A DNA stretch of 64,000 nucleotides from Clusia tigrina (taxonomy: Eukaryota; Arthropoda; Insecta; Diptera; Clusiidae), in the NCBI GenBank assembly GCA_920105625.2, contig OV050032.1, positions 95,526,542 through 95,590,541 of the forward strand, read 5' to 3'. Positions 49,658 through 61,971 of the stretch are shown piece by piece. Under the pieces are notes generated by a model that searched no databases, had not been told where the DNA came from, and saw only the letters and a program-made list of their open reading frames with translations. The position numbers were made by a program, and so were the translations under genes. The stretch's first letter is position 1. Each line of letters starts with the position of its first letter.

Positions 49658-50450
49658 TCGTCATAAAACCTTGAAATTTTGTAACAATAAAGTACTCGTG
49701 CCTCTTGTCAATTTAAGCCATCGCTCAAAGCTATGCTACCCTTGAGTCCAAAATCAAACACTGATAAAACTTCAAACGCCCCTAACTTCTATACGGTACG
49801 TCCTACACATATCAAAGTTTGCAACATTCAAATGCTTGTAACTTTTTACTGGAGCGTCATAAAACCTTGAAATTTTGTTACAATAAAGTACTCGAGCATC
49901 TTGTCAATTTAAGTTATCGCTCAAAGCTATGCTACCATTGAGTCCCAAATCAAACACTTACAAAACTTCAAATGGCAATAACTTCTATACGGTACGTCCT
50001 ACACCTATCAAAGTTTGCAACATACAAATGCTCGTATCTTTTTACTGGAGCGTCATAAAACCTTGAAATTTTGTAACAATAAAGTACCCGAGCCTCTTGT
50101 CAATTTAAGTTATCGCTCAAAGCTATGCTACCCTAGAGTCCCAAATCAAACACTGATAAAACTTCAAACGCCCCCAACTTCTTTACGGTACGTCCTACAC
50201 CTATCAAAGTTTGCAACATACAAATGCTTGTAACTTTTTACTGGAGCGTCATAAAACCTTGAAATTGTGTAACAATAAAGTACTCGAGCCTCTTGTCAAT
50301 TTAAGCAATCGCTCAAAGCTATGCTACCCTAGAGTCCCAAATCAAACACTGATAAAACTTCAAATGCCCCTAACTTCTATACGGTACGTCCTACACATAT
50401 CAAAGTTTACAACATTCAAATGCTTGTAACTTTTTACTGGAGCGTCGTAA
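49623..50450. repeat. Four-monomer block, copy 1
   Basis: Order: GGATCGTC with CGTGCC and GTCCAAAATC; GTTACAATAAAG with CCATTGAG and GGCAATAAC; GCTCGTATC with ACCCGAGCC; AATTGTGTAAC with AAATGCCCC. Repeats at 54132 (4509 bp). From the GTTACAATAAAG monomer on, it repeats again at 61188. Private CACTTACAAAAC and GCAATCGC occur here only. The right edge is approximate. Confidence 0.83.
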
Positions 50451-51569
50451 AACCTTGAAATTTTGTAACAATAAAGTACCCGAGCCTCTTGTCAATTTAA
50501 GCTATCGCTCAAAGCTATGCTACCCTAGAGTCCCAAATCAAACACTGATAAAACTTCAAACGCCCCTAACTTCTTTACGGTACGTCCTACACATATCAAA
50601 GTTTGCAACATTCAAATGCTTGTAACTTTTTACTGGAGCGTCATAAAACCTTGAAATTTTGTAACAATGAAGTACTCGAGCCTCTTGTCAATTTAAGCCA
50701 TCGGTCCAAGCTATGCTACCATTGAGTCCCAAATCAAACACTGACAAAACTTCAAATGGCAATAACTTCTATACGGTACGTCCTACACCTATCAAAGTTT
50801 GCAACATACAAATGCTTGTAACTTTTTACTGGAGCGTCATAAAACCTTGAAATTTTGTAACAACAAAGTCCTCGAGGATCTTGTCAATTTAAGTTATCGC
50901 TCAAAGCTATGCTACCATTGAGTCCCAAATCAAACACTGATTAAACTTCAAATAGCAATAACTTCTATACGGTACGTCCTACACCTATCAAAGTTTGCAA
51001 CATACAAATGCTTGTATCTTTTTACTGGAGCGTCATAAAACCTTGAAATTTTGTAACAATAAAGTACCCGAGCCTCTTGTCAATTTAAGCGATCGCTCAA
51101 AGCTATGCTACCCTAAAGTCCCAAATCAAACACTGATAAAACTTCAAACGCCCCTAACTTCTTTACGGTACGTCCTACACATATCAAAGTTTGCAACATT
51201 CAAATGCTTGTAACTTTTTACTGGAGCGTCATAAAACCTTGAAATTTTGTAACAATGAAGTACTCGAGCCTCTTGTCAATTTAAGCCATCGGTCCAAGCT
51301 ATGCTACCCTTGAGTCCCAAATCAAACACTGATAAAACTTCAAACGCCCCTTACTTCTTTATGGTACGTCCTACACATATCAAAGTTTGCAACATACAAA
51401 TGCTTGTAACTTTTTACTGGAGCGTCATAAAACCTTGAAATTTTGTAACAATAAAGTACTCGAGCCTCTTGTCAATTTAAGCTATCGCTCAAAGCTATGC
51501 TACCCTAGAGTCCCAAATCAAACACTGATAAAACTTCAAACGCCCCTAACTTCTTTACGGTACGTCCTA

Positions 51570-53180
51570 CACCCATCAAAGTTTGCAACATACAAATGCT
51601 TGTAACTTTTTACTGGAGCGTCATAAAACCTTGAAATTTTGTAACAATAAAGTACCCGAGCCTCTTGTCAATTTAAGCTATCGCTCAAAGCTATGCTACC
51701 CTAGAGTCCCAAATCAAACACTGATAAAACTTCAAACGCCCCTAACTTCTTTACGGTACGTCCTACACATATCAAAGTTTGCAACATTCAAATGCTTGTA
51801 ACTTTTTACTGGAGCGTCATAAAACCTTGAAATTTTGTAACAATGAAGTACTCGAGCCTCTTGTCAATTTAAGCCATCGGTCCAAGCTATGCTACCCTTG
51901 AGTCCCAAATCAAACACTGATAAAACTTCAAACGCCCCTTACTTCTTTATGGTACGTCCTACACATATCAAAGTTTGCAACATACAAATGCTTGTAACTT
52001 TTTACTGGAGCGTCATAAAACCTTGAAATTTTGTAACAATAAAGTACTCGAGCCTCTTGTCAATTTAAGCTATCGCTCAAAGCTATGCTACCCTAGAGTC
52101 CCAAATCAAACACTGATAAAACTTCAAACGCCCCTAACTTCTTTACGGTACGTCCTACACCTATCAAACTTTGCAACATACAAATGCTTGTAACTTTTTA
52201 CTGGAGCGTCATAAAACCTTGAAATTTTGTAACAATAAAGTACTCGAGCCTCTTGTCAATTTAAGCCATCGCTCAAAGCTATGCTACCCTTGAGTCCCAA
52301 ATCAAACACTGATAAAACTTCAAACGCCCCTAACTTCTATACGGTACGTCCTACACCTATCAAAGTTTGCAACATACAAATGCTTGTAACTTTTTACTGG
52401 ATCGTCATAAAACCTTGAAATTTTGTAACAATAAAGTACTCGAGCCTCTTGTCAATTTAAGCCATCGCTCAAAGCTATGCTACCCTTGAGTCCCAAATCA
52501 AACACTGATAAAACTTCAAACGCCCCTAACTTCTATACGGTACGTCCTACACATATCAAAGATTGCAACATTCAAATGCTTGTAACTTTTTACTGGAGCG
52601 TCATAAAACCTTGAAATTTTGTTACAATAAAGTACTCGAGCATCTTGTCAATTTAAGTTATCGCTCAAAGCTATGCTACCATTGAGTCCCAAATCAAACA
52701 CTGACAAAACTTCAAATGGCAATAACTTCTATACGGTACGTCCTACACCTATCAAAGTTTGCAACATACAAATGCTTGTATCTTTTTACTGGAGCGTCAT
52801 AAAACCTTGAAATTTTGTAACAATAAAGTACCCGAGCCTCTTGTCAATTTAAGCTATCGCTCAAAGCTATGCTACCCTAGAGTCCCAAATCAAACACTGA
52901 TAAAACTTCAAACGCCCCCAACTTCTTTACGGTACGTCCTACACCTATCAAAGTTTGCAACATACAAATGCTTGTAACTTTTTACTGGAGCGTCATAAAA
53001 TCTTGAACTTGTGTAACAATAAAGTACTCGAGCCTCTTGTCAATTTAAGCCATCGCTCAAAGCTATGCTACCCTAGAGTCCCAAATCAAACACTGATAAA
53101 ACTTCAAACGCCCCTAACTTCTATACGGTACGTCCTACAAATATCAAAGTTTGCAATTATTCAAATGCTTGTAACTTTTT
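51570..53180. repeat. 1.6-kb block, copy 1 (4312-bp spacing)
   Basis: Monomers 51583, 51975, 52759 and 52955 and those between match 55895, 56287, 57071 and 57267. Markers: TCGGTCC with CCCCTTAC and TTTATGG; CAAACTTTG; GGATCGTC; GTTACAATAAAG; and GCAATTATTC at the right end. Edges are set where neighbours stop agreeing and are approximate. Confidence 0.84.
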
Positions 53181-53347
53181 ACTGGAGCGTCGTAAAACCT
53201 TGAAATTTTGTAACAATGAAGTACTCGAGCCTCTTGTCAATTTAAGCCATCGCTCAAAGCTATGATACCCTAGAGTCCCAAATCAAACACTGATAAAACT
53301 GCAAACGAGCCTAACTTCTTTACGGTACGTCCTACACATGTCAAACT
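53151..53347 (+). repeat. 197-bp monomer with GCAATTATTC
   Basis: Reads TTTGCAATTATTCAAATG where others read TTTGCAACATTCAAATG, one base longer. The same form occurs at 57463 and 63539. It shows that three places in domain IV share a recent common ancestor at this point, although their downstream sequences differ. Confidence 0.9.
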
Positions 53348-54131
53348 TTGCAACATACAAATGCTTGTAACTTTTTACTGGAGCGTCATAAAACCTTGAA
53401 ATTTTGTAACAATAAAGTACTCGAGCCTCTTGTCAATTTAAGCCATCGCTCAAAGCTATGCTACCCTAGAGTCCCAAATCAAACACTGATAAAACTGCAA
53501 ACGAGCCTAACTTCTTTACGGTACGTCCTACACATATCAAACTTTGCAACATACAAATGCTTGTAACTTTTTACTGGAGCGTCATAAAACCTTGAAATTT
53601 TGTAACAATAAAGTACTCGAGCCTCTTGTCAATTTAAGCCATCGCTCAAAGCTATGCTACCCTTGAGTCCCAAATCAAACACTGATAAAACTTCAAATGG
53701 CCCTAACTTCTATACGGTACGTCCCACACCTATCAAAGTTTGCAACATACAAATGCTTGTAGCTTTTTACTGGAGCGTCATAAAACCTTGAAATTTTGTA
53801 ACAATAAAGTACTCGAGCCTCTTGTCAATTTAAGCCATCGCTCAAAGCTATGCTACCCTAGAGTCCCAAATCAAACACTGATAAAACTGCAAACGAGCCT
53901 AACTTCTTTACGGTACGTCCTACACATATCAAAGTTTGCCACATTCAAATGCTTGTAACTTTTTACTGGAGCGTCATAAAACCTTGAAATTTTGTAACAA
54001 CAAAGTACTCGAGCATCTTGTCAATTTAAGTTATCGCTCAAAGCTATGCTACCATTGAGTCCCAAATCAAACACTGATTAAACTTCAAATGGCAATAACT
54101 TCTATACGGTACGTCCTACACCTATCAAAGT

Positions 54132-54959
54132 TTGCAACATACAAATGCTTGTAACTTTTTACTGGATCGTCATAAAACCTTGAAATTTTGTAACAATAAA
54201 GTAATCGTGCCTCTTGTCAATTTAAGCCATCGCTCAAAGCTATGCTACCCTTGAGTCCAAAATCAAACACTGATAAAACTTCAAACGCCCCTAACTTCTA
54301 TACGGTACGTCCTACACATATCAAAGTTTGCAACATTCAAATGCTTGTAACTTTTTACTGGAGCGTCATAAAACCTTGAAATTTTGTTACAATAAAGTAC
54401 TCGAGCATCTTGTCAATTTAAGTTATCGCTCAAAGCTATGCTACCATTGAGTCCCAAATCAAACACTGACAAAACTTCAAATGGCAATAACTTCTATACG
54501 GTACGTCCTACACCTATCAAAGTTTGCAACATACAAATGCTCGTATCTTTTTACTGGAGCGTCATAAAACCTTGAAATTTTGTAACAATAAAGTACCCGA
54601 GCCTCTTGTCAATTTAAGTTATCGCTCAAAGCTATGCTACCCTAGAGTCCCAAATCAAACACTGATAAAACTTCAAACGCCCCCAACTTCTTTACGGTAC
54701 GTCCTACACCTATCAAAGTTTGCAACATACAAATGCTTGTAACTTTTTACTGGAGCGTCATAAAACCTTGAAATTGTGTAACAATAAAGTACTCGAGCCT
54801 CTTGTCAATTTAAGCCATCGCTCAAAGCTATGCTACCCTAGAGTCCCAAATCAAACACTGATAAAACTTCAAATGCCCCTAACTTCTATACGGTACGTCC
54901 TACACATATCAAAGTTTGCAACATTCAAATGCTTGTAACTTTTTACTGGAGCGTCGTAA
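54132..54959. repeat. Four-monomer block, copy 2
   Basis: Matches 49623-50450 at 4509 bp, with TAATCGTGCC private. The following monomer (54916, with TCGAACACTG and AAAGTTC) is shared with the copy near 61,188 but not with copy 1. Confidence 0.83.
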
Positions 54960-55881
54960 AACCTTGAAATTTTGTAACAATGAAGTACTCGAGCCTCTTG
55001 TCAATTTAAGCCATCGCTCAAAGCTATGCTACCCTTGAGTCCCAAATCGAACACTGATAAAAGTTCAAACGCCCCTAACTTCTTTACGGTACGTCCTACA
55101 TCTCTCCAAGTTTGCAACATACAAATGCTTGTAACTTTTTACTGGAGCGTCATAAAACCTTGAAATTTTGTAACAATAAAGTACCCGAGCCTCTTGTCAA
55201 TTTAAGCTATCGCTCAAAGCTATGCTACCCTAGAGTCCCAAATCAAACACTGATAAAACTTCAAACGCCCCTAACTTCTTTACGGTACGTCCTATACATA
55301 TCAAAGTTTGCAACATTCAAATGCTTGTAACTTTTTACTGGAGCGTCATAAAACCTTGAAATTTTGTAACAATGAAGTACTCGAGCCTCTTGTCAATTTA
55401 AGCCATCGGTCCAAGCTATGCTACCATTGAGACCCAAATCAAACACTGACAAAACTTCAAATGGCAATAACTTCTATACGGTACGTCCTACACCTATCAA
55501 AGTTTGCAACATACAAATGCTTGTAACTTTTTACTGGAGCGTCATAAAACCTTGAAATTTTGTAACAACAAAGTACTCGAGGATCTTGTCAATTTAAGTT
55601 ATCGCTCAAAGCTATGCTACCATTGAGTCCCAAATCAAACACTGATTAAACTTCAAATAGCAATAACTTCTATACGGTACGTCCTACACCTATCAAAGTT
55701 TGCAACATACAAATGCTTGTATCTTTTTACTGGAGCGTCATAAAACCTGAAATTTTGTAACAAACAAGTACTCGAGCCTCTTGTCAATTTAAGCTATCGC
55801 TCAAAGCTATGCTACCCTTGAGTCCCAAATCAAACACTGATAAAACTTCAAATGACCCTAACTTCTATACGGTACGTCCTA

Positions 55882-57492
55882 CACCCATCAAAGTTTGCAA
55901 CATACAAATGCTTGTAACTTTTTACTGGAGCGTCATAAAACCTTGAAATTTTGTAACAATAAAGTACCCGAGCCTCTTGTCAATTTAAGCTATCGCTCAA
56001 AGCTATGCTACCCTAGAGTCCCAAATCAAACACTGATAAAACTTCAAACGCCCCTAACTTCTTTACGGTACGTCCTACACATATCAAAGTTTGCAACATT
56101 CAAATGCTTGTAACTTTTTACTGGAGCGTCATAAAACCTTGAAATTTTGTAACAATGAAGTACTCGAGCCTCTTGTCAATTTAAGCCATCGGTCCAAGCT
56201 ATGCTACCCTTGAGTCCCAAATCAAACACTGATAAAACTTCAAACGCCCCTTACTTCTTTATGGTACGTCCTACACATATCAAAGTTTGCAACATACAAA
56301 TGCTTGTAACTTTTTACTGGAGCGTCATAAAACCTTGAAATTTTGTAACAATAAAGTACTCGAGCCTCTTGTCAATTTAAGCTATCGCTCAAAGCTATGC
56401 TACCCTAGAGTCCCAAATCAAACACTGATAAAACTTCAAACGCCCCTAACTTCTTTACGGTACGTCCTACACCTATCAAACTTTGCAACATACAAATGCT
56501 TGTAACTTTTTACTGGAGCGTCATAAAACCTTGAAATTTTGTAACAATAAAGTACTCGAGCCTCTTGTCAATTTAAGCCATCGCTCAAAGCTATGCTACC
56601 CTTGAGTCCCAAATCAAACACTGATAAAACTTCAAACGCCCCTAACTTCTATACGGTATGTCCTACACCTATCAAAGTTTGCAACATACAAATGCTTGTA
56701 ACTTTTTACTGGATCGTCATAAAACCTTGAAATTTTGTAACAATAAAGTACTCGAGCCTCTTGTCAATTTAAGCCATCGCTCAAAGCTATGCTACCCTTG
56801 AGTCCCAAATCAAACACTGATAAAACTTCAAACGCCCCTAACTTCTATACGGTACGTCCTACACATATCAAAGTTTGCAACATTCAAATGCTTGTAACTT
56901 TTTACTGGAGCGTCATAAAACCTTGAAATTTTGTTACAATAAAGTACTCGAGCATCTTGTCAATTTAAGTTATCGCTCAAAGCTATGCTACCATTGAGTC
57001 CCAAATCAAACACTGACAAAACTTCAAATGGCAATAACTTCTATACGGTACGTCCTACACCTATCAAAGTTTGCAACATACAAATGCTTGTATCTTTTTA
57101 CTGGAGCGTCATAAAACCTTGAAATTTTGTAACAATAAAGTACCCGAGCCTCTTGTCAATTTAAGCTATCGCTCAAAGCTATGCTACCCTAGAGTCCCAA
57201 ATCAAACACTGATAAAACTTCAAACGACCCCAACTTCTTTACGGTACGTCCTACACCTATCAAAGTTTGCAACATACAAATGCTTGTAACTTTTTACTGG
57301 AGCGTCATAAAACCTTGAAATTGTGTAACAATAAAGTACTCGAGCCTCTTGTCAATTTAAGCCATCGCTCAAAGCTATGCTACCCTAGAGTCCCAAATCA
57401 AACACTGATAAAACTTCAAACGCCCCTAACTTCTATACGGTACGTCCTACACATATCAAAGTTTGCAATTATTCAAATGCTTGTAACTTTTT
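55882..57492. repeat. 1.6-kb block, copy 2 (4312-bp spacing)
   Basis: Second copy of 51570-53180. Left of it lies a 195-bp subtype monomer that copy 1 lacks; right of it lies the divergent patch. Private changes: GGTATGTCC near 56656 and CGACCCCAAC near 57226. Confidence 0.84.
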
Positions 57493-58247
57493 ACTGGAGC
57501 GTCATAAAACCTTGAATTTTTGTAACAATAAAGTACCCGAGCCTCTTGTCAATTTAAGCTATCGCTCAAAGCTATGCAACCCTTGAGTCCCAAATCAAAA
57601 ACTGATAAAACTTCAAATGGCCCTAACATCTTTACGGTACGTCCTACACCTATCAAAGTTGGCAACATACAAATGCTTGTAACTTTTTACTGGAGCGTCA
57701 TAAAACCTTGAAAGTTTGTAACAATAAAGTACTCGAGCCACTTGTCAATTTAAGCTATCGCTCAAAGCTATGCTACCCTTGAGTCCCAAATCAAACACTG
57801 ATAAATCTTCAAATGGCCCTAACTTCTTTACGGTACGTCCTACACCTATCAAAGTTGGCAACATACAAATGCTTGTAACTTTTTACTGGAGCATCATAAA
57901 ACCTTGAAATTTTGTAACAATAAAGTACTCGAGCCTCTTGTCAATTTAAGCCATCGCTCAAAGCTATGCTACCCTTGAGTCCTAAATCAAACATTGTTAA
58001 AACTTCAAATGGCCCTAACTTCTTTACGGTAAGTCCTACTCCTATCAATGTTGGCAACATTCAAATGCTTGTAACTTTTTACTGGCGCGTCATAAAGCCT
58101 TGAAATTTTGTAACAATGAAGTACCCGAGCCTCTTTTCAATTTAAGCTATCGCTCAAAGCTATGCTACCCTTGAGTCCCAAATCAAACACTGATAAATAT
58201 TCAAATGGCCCTAACTTCTATACGGTACGTCCTACACCTATCAAAGT
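57463..58247. repeat. Patch of four divergent monomers
   Basis: These monomers carry an unusual density of private variants: TTGAATTTTTG, GCAACCCTTG, CTAACATCTTT, GAAAGTTTG, GAGCCACTTG, GATAAATCTTC, AACATTGTTAAAAC, GGTAAGTCCTACTCC, CAATGTTGGC, CTGGCGCG, AAAGCCTTG, CTTTTCAATTT and GATAAATATTC. The first three monomers end in GTTGGCAAC, which recurs only near 59,030 and 60,405. The first monomer is 197 bp. The patch appears to have escaped the homogenisation seen on both sides. Confidence 0.83.
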
Positions 58248-59227
58248 TTGCAACATACAAATGCTTGTAACTTTTTACTGGAGCGTCGTAAAACCTTGAA
58301 ATTTTGTAACAATGAAGTACTCGAGCCTCTTGTCAATTTAAGCCATCGCTCAAAGCTATGCTACCCTTGAGTCCCAAATCGAACACTGATAAAAGTTCAA
58401 ACGCCCCTAACTTCTTTACGGTACGTCCTACACCTCTCAAAGTTTGCAACATACAAATGCTTGTAACTTTTTACTGGAGCGTCATAAAACCTTGAAATTT
58501 TGTAACAATAAAGTACCCGAGCCTCTTGTCAATTTAAGCTATCGCTCAAAGCTATGCTACCCTAGAGTCCCAAATCAAACACTGATAAAACTTCAAACGC
58601 CCCCAACTTCTTTACGGTACGTCCTACACCTATCAAAGTTTGCAACATACAAATGCTTGTAACTTTTTACTGGAGCGTCATAAAACCTTGAAATTTTGTA
58701 ACAATAAAGTACTCGAGCCTCTTGTCAATTTAAGCCATCGCTCAAAGCTATGCTACCCTAGAGTCCCAAATCAAACACTGATAAAACTTCAAACGCCCCT
58801 AACTTCTATACGGTACGTCCTACACATATTAAACTTTGCAACATTCAAATGCTTGTATCTTTTTACTGGAGCGTCATAAAACCTTGAAATTTTGTAACAA
58901 TGAAGTACTCGAGCCTCTTGTCAATTTAAGCCATCGCTCAAAGCTATGCTACCCTTGAGTCCCAAATCAAACACTGATAAAACTTCAAACGCCCCTAACT
59001 TCTTAACTGTACGTCCTACACCTATCAAAGTTGGCAACATACAAATGCTTGTAACTTTTTACTGGAGCGTCATAAAACCTTGAAATTTTGTAACAATAAA
59101 GTACTCGAGCCTCTTGTCAATTTAAGCCATCGCTCAAAGCTATGCTACCCTTGAGTCCCAAATCAAACACTGATAAAACTTCAAATGGCCCTAACTTATA
59201 TACGGTACGTCCTACACCTATCAAAGA
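58248..59227. repeat. 5-monomer block, copy 1 (1372-bp spacing)
   Basis: Order: CGTCGTAAAACC with TCGAACACTG and ACACCTCTC; the CCCCCAAC class; CTAGAG class with ATTAAACTTTG; AATGAAG with CTTAACTGTACG and GTTGGCAAC; ATGGCCC with AAAGATTGC. Repeats at 59620. Confidence 0.85.
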
Positions 59228-59619
59228 TTGCAACATACAAATGCTTGTAACTTTTTACTGGAGCGTCATAAAACCTTGAAATTTTGTAACAATAAAGTAC
59301 CCGAGCCTCTTGTCAATTTAAGTTATCGCTCAAAGCTATGCTACCCTAGAGTCCCAAATCAAACACTGATAAAACTTCAAACGCCCCCAACTTCTTTACG
59401 GTACGTCCTACACCTATCAAAGTTTGCAACATACAAATGCTTGTAACTTTTTACTGGAGCGTCATAAAACCTTGAAATTGTGTAACAATAAAGTACTCGA
59501 GCCTCTTGTCAATTTAAGCCATCGCTCAAAGCTATGCTACCCTAGAGTCCCAAATCAAACACTGATAAAACTTCAAATGCCCCTAACTTCTATACGGTAC
59601 GTCCTACACATATCAAAGT

Positions 59620-60599
59620 TTGCAACATTCAAATGCTTGTAACTTTTTACTGGAGCGTCGTAAAACCTTGAAATTTTGTAACAATGAAGTACTCGAGCCT
59701 CTTGTCAATTTAAGCCATCGCTCAAAGCTATGCTACCCTTGAGTCCCAAATCGAATACTGACAAAAGTTCAAACGCCCCTAACTTCTTTACGGTACGTCC
59801 TACACCTCTCAAAGTTTGCAACATACAAATGCTTGTAACTTTTTACTGGAGCGTCATAAAACCTTGAAATTTTGTAACAATAAAGTACCCGAGCCTCTTG
59901 TCAATTTAAGCTATCGCTCAAAGCTATGCTACCCTAGAGTCCCAAATCAAACACTGATAAAACTTCAAACGCCCCCAACTTCTTTACGGTACGTCCTACA
60001 CCTATCAAAGTTTGCAACATACAAATGCTTGTAACTTTTTACTGGAGCGTCATAAAACCTTGAAATTTTGTAACAATAAAGTACTCGAGCCTCTTGTCAA
60101 TTTAAGCCATCGCTCAAAGCTATGCTACCCTAGAGTCCCAAATCAAACACTGATAAAACTTCAAACGCCCCTAACTTCTATACGGTACGTCCTACACATA
60201 TCAAACTTTGCAACATTCAAATGCTTGTAACTTTTTACTGGAGCGTCATAAAACCTTGAAATTTTGTAACAATGAAGTACTCGAGCCTCTTGTCAATTTA
60301 AGCCATCGCTCAAAGCTATGCTACCCTTGAGTCCCAAATCAAACACTGATAAAACTTCAAACGCCCCTAACTTCTTAACTGTACGTCCTACACCTATCAA
60401 AGTTGGCAACATACAAATGCTTGTAACTTTTTACTGGAGCGTCATAAAACCTTGAAATTTTGTAACAATAAAGTACTCGAGCCTCTTGTCAATTTAAGCC
60501 ATCGCTCAAAGCTATGCTACCCTTGAGTCCCAAATCAAACACTGATAAAACTTCAAATGGCCCTAACTTCTATACGGTACGTCCTACACCTATCAAAGA
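59620..60599. repeat. 5-monomer block, copy 2 (1372-bp spacing)
   Basis: Second copy of 58248-59227 in the same order. It differs in a few places: TCGAATACTGACAAAAG, and ATATCAAACTTTG for ATATTAAACTTTG. The following monomer (60600) no longer matches 59228. Confidence 0.85.
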
Positions 60600-61187
60600 T
60601 TGCAACATACAAATGCTTGTAACTTTTTACTGGAGCGTCATAAAACCTTGAAATTTTGTAACAATAAAGTACTCGAGCCTCTTGTCAATTTAAGCCATCG
60701 CTCAAAGCTATGCTACCCTTGAGTCCCAAATCAAACACTGATAAAACTTCAAATGGCCCTAACTTCTATACGGTACGTCCTACACCTATCAAAGTTTGCA
60801 ACATACAAATGCTTGTAACTTTTTACTGGAGCGTCATAAAACCTTGAAATTTTGTAACAATAAAGTACTCGAGCCTCTTGTCAATTTAAGCCATCGCTCA
60901 AAGCTGTGCTACCCTAGAGTCCCAAATCAAACACTGATAAAACTTCAAACGAGCCTAACTTCTTTGCGGTACGTCCTACACATATCAAAGTTTGCCACAT
61001 TCAAATGCTTGTAACTTTTTACTGGAGCGTCATAAAACCTTGAAATTTTGTAGCAATGAAGTACTCGAGCCTCTTGTCAATTTAAGCCATCGGTCCAAGC
61101 TATGCTACCCTAGAGTCCCAAATCAAACACTGATAAAACTTCAAATGGCCCTAACTTCTATACGGTACGTCCTACACATATCAAAGT

Positions 61188-61971
61188 TTGCAACATTCAA
61201 ATGCTTGTAACTTTTTACTGGAGCGTCATAAAACCTTGAAATTTTGTTACAATAAAGTACTCGAGCATCTTGTCAATTTAAGTTATCGCTCAAAGCTATG
61301 CTACCATTGAGTCCCAAATCAAACACTGACAAAACTTCAAATGGCAATAACTTCTATACGGTACGTCCTACACCTATCAAAGTTTGCAACATACAAATGC
61401 TCGTATCTTTTTACTGGAGCGTCATAAAACCTTGAAATTTTGTAACAATAAAGTACCCGAGCCTCTTGTCAATTTAAGTTATCGCTCAAAGCTATGCTAC
61501 CCTAGAGTCCCAAATCAAACACTGATAAAACTTCAAACGCCCCCAACTTCTTTACGGTACGTCCTACACCTATCAAAGTTTGCAACATACAAATGCTTGT
61601 AACTTTTTACTGGAGCGTCATAAAACCTTGAAATTGTGTAACAATAAAGTACTCGAGCCTCTTGTCAATTTAAGCCATCGCTCAAAGCTATGCTACCCTA
61701 GAGTCCCAAATCAAACACTGATAAAACTTCAAATGCCCCTAACTTCTATACGGTACGTCCTACACATATCAAAGTTTGCAACATTCAAATGCTTGTAACT
61801 TTTTACTGGAGCGTCGTAAAACCTTGAAATTTTGTAACAATGAAGTACTCGAGCCTCTTGTCAATTTAAGCCATCGCTCAAAGCTATGCTACCCTTGAGT
61901 CCCAAATCGAACACTGATAAAAGTTCAAACGCCCCTAACTTCTTTACGGTACGTCCTACACCTCTCAAAGT
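61188..61971. repeat. Four-monomer block, copy 3 (shifted)
   Basis: Monomers 61188, 61384, 61580 and 61776 match 54328, 54524, 54720 and 54916 at 6860 bp (35 x 196): GTTACAATAAAG, GCTCGTATC, AATTGTGTAAC, then CGTCGTAAAACC with TCGAACACTG. Confidence 0.83.
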
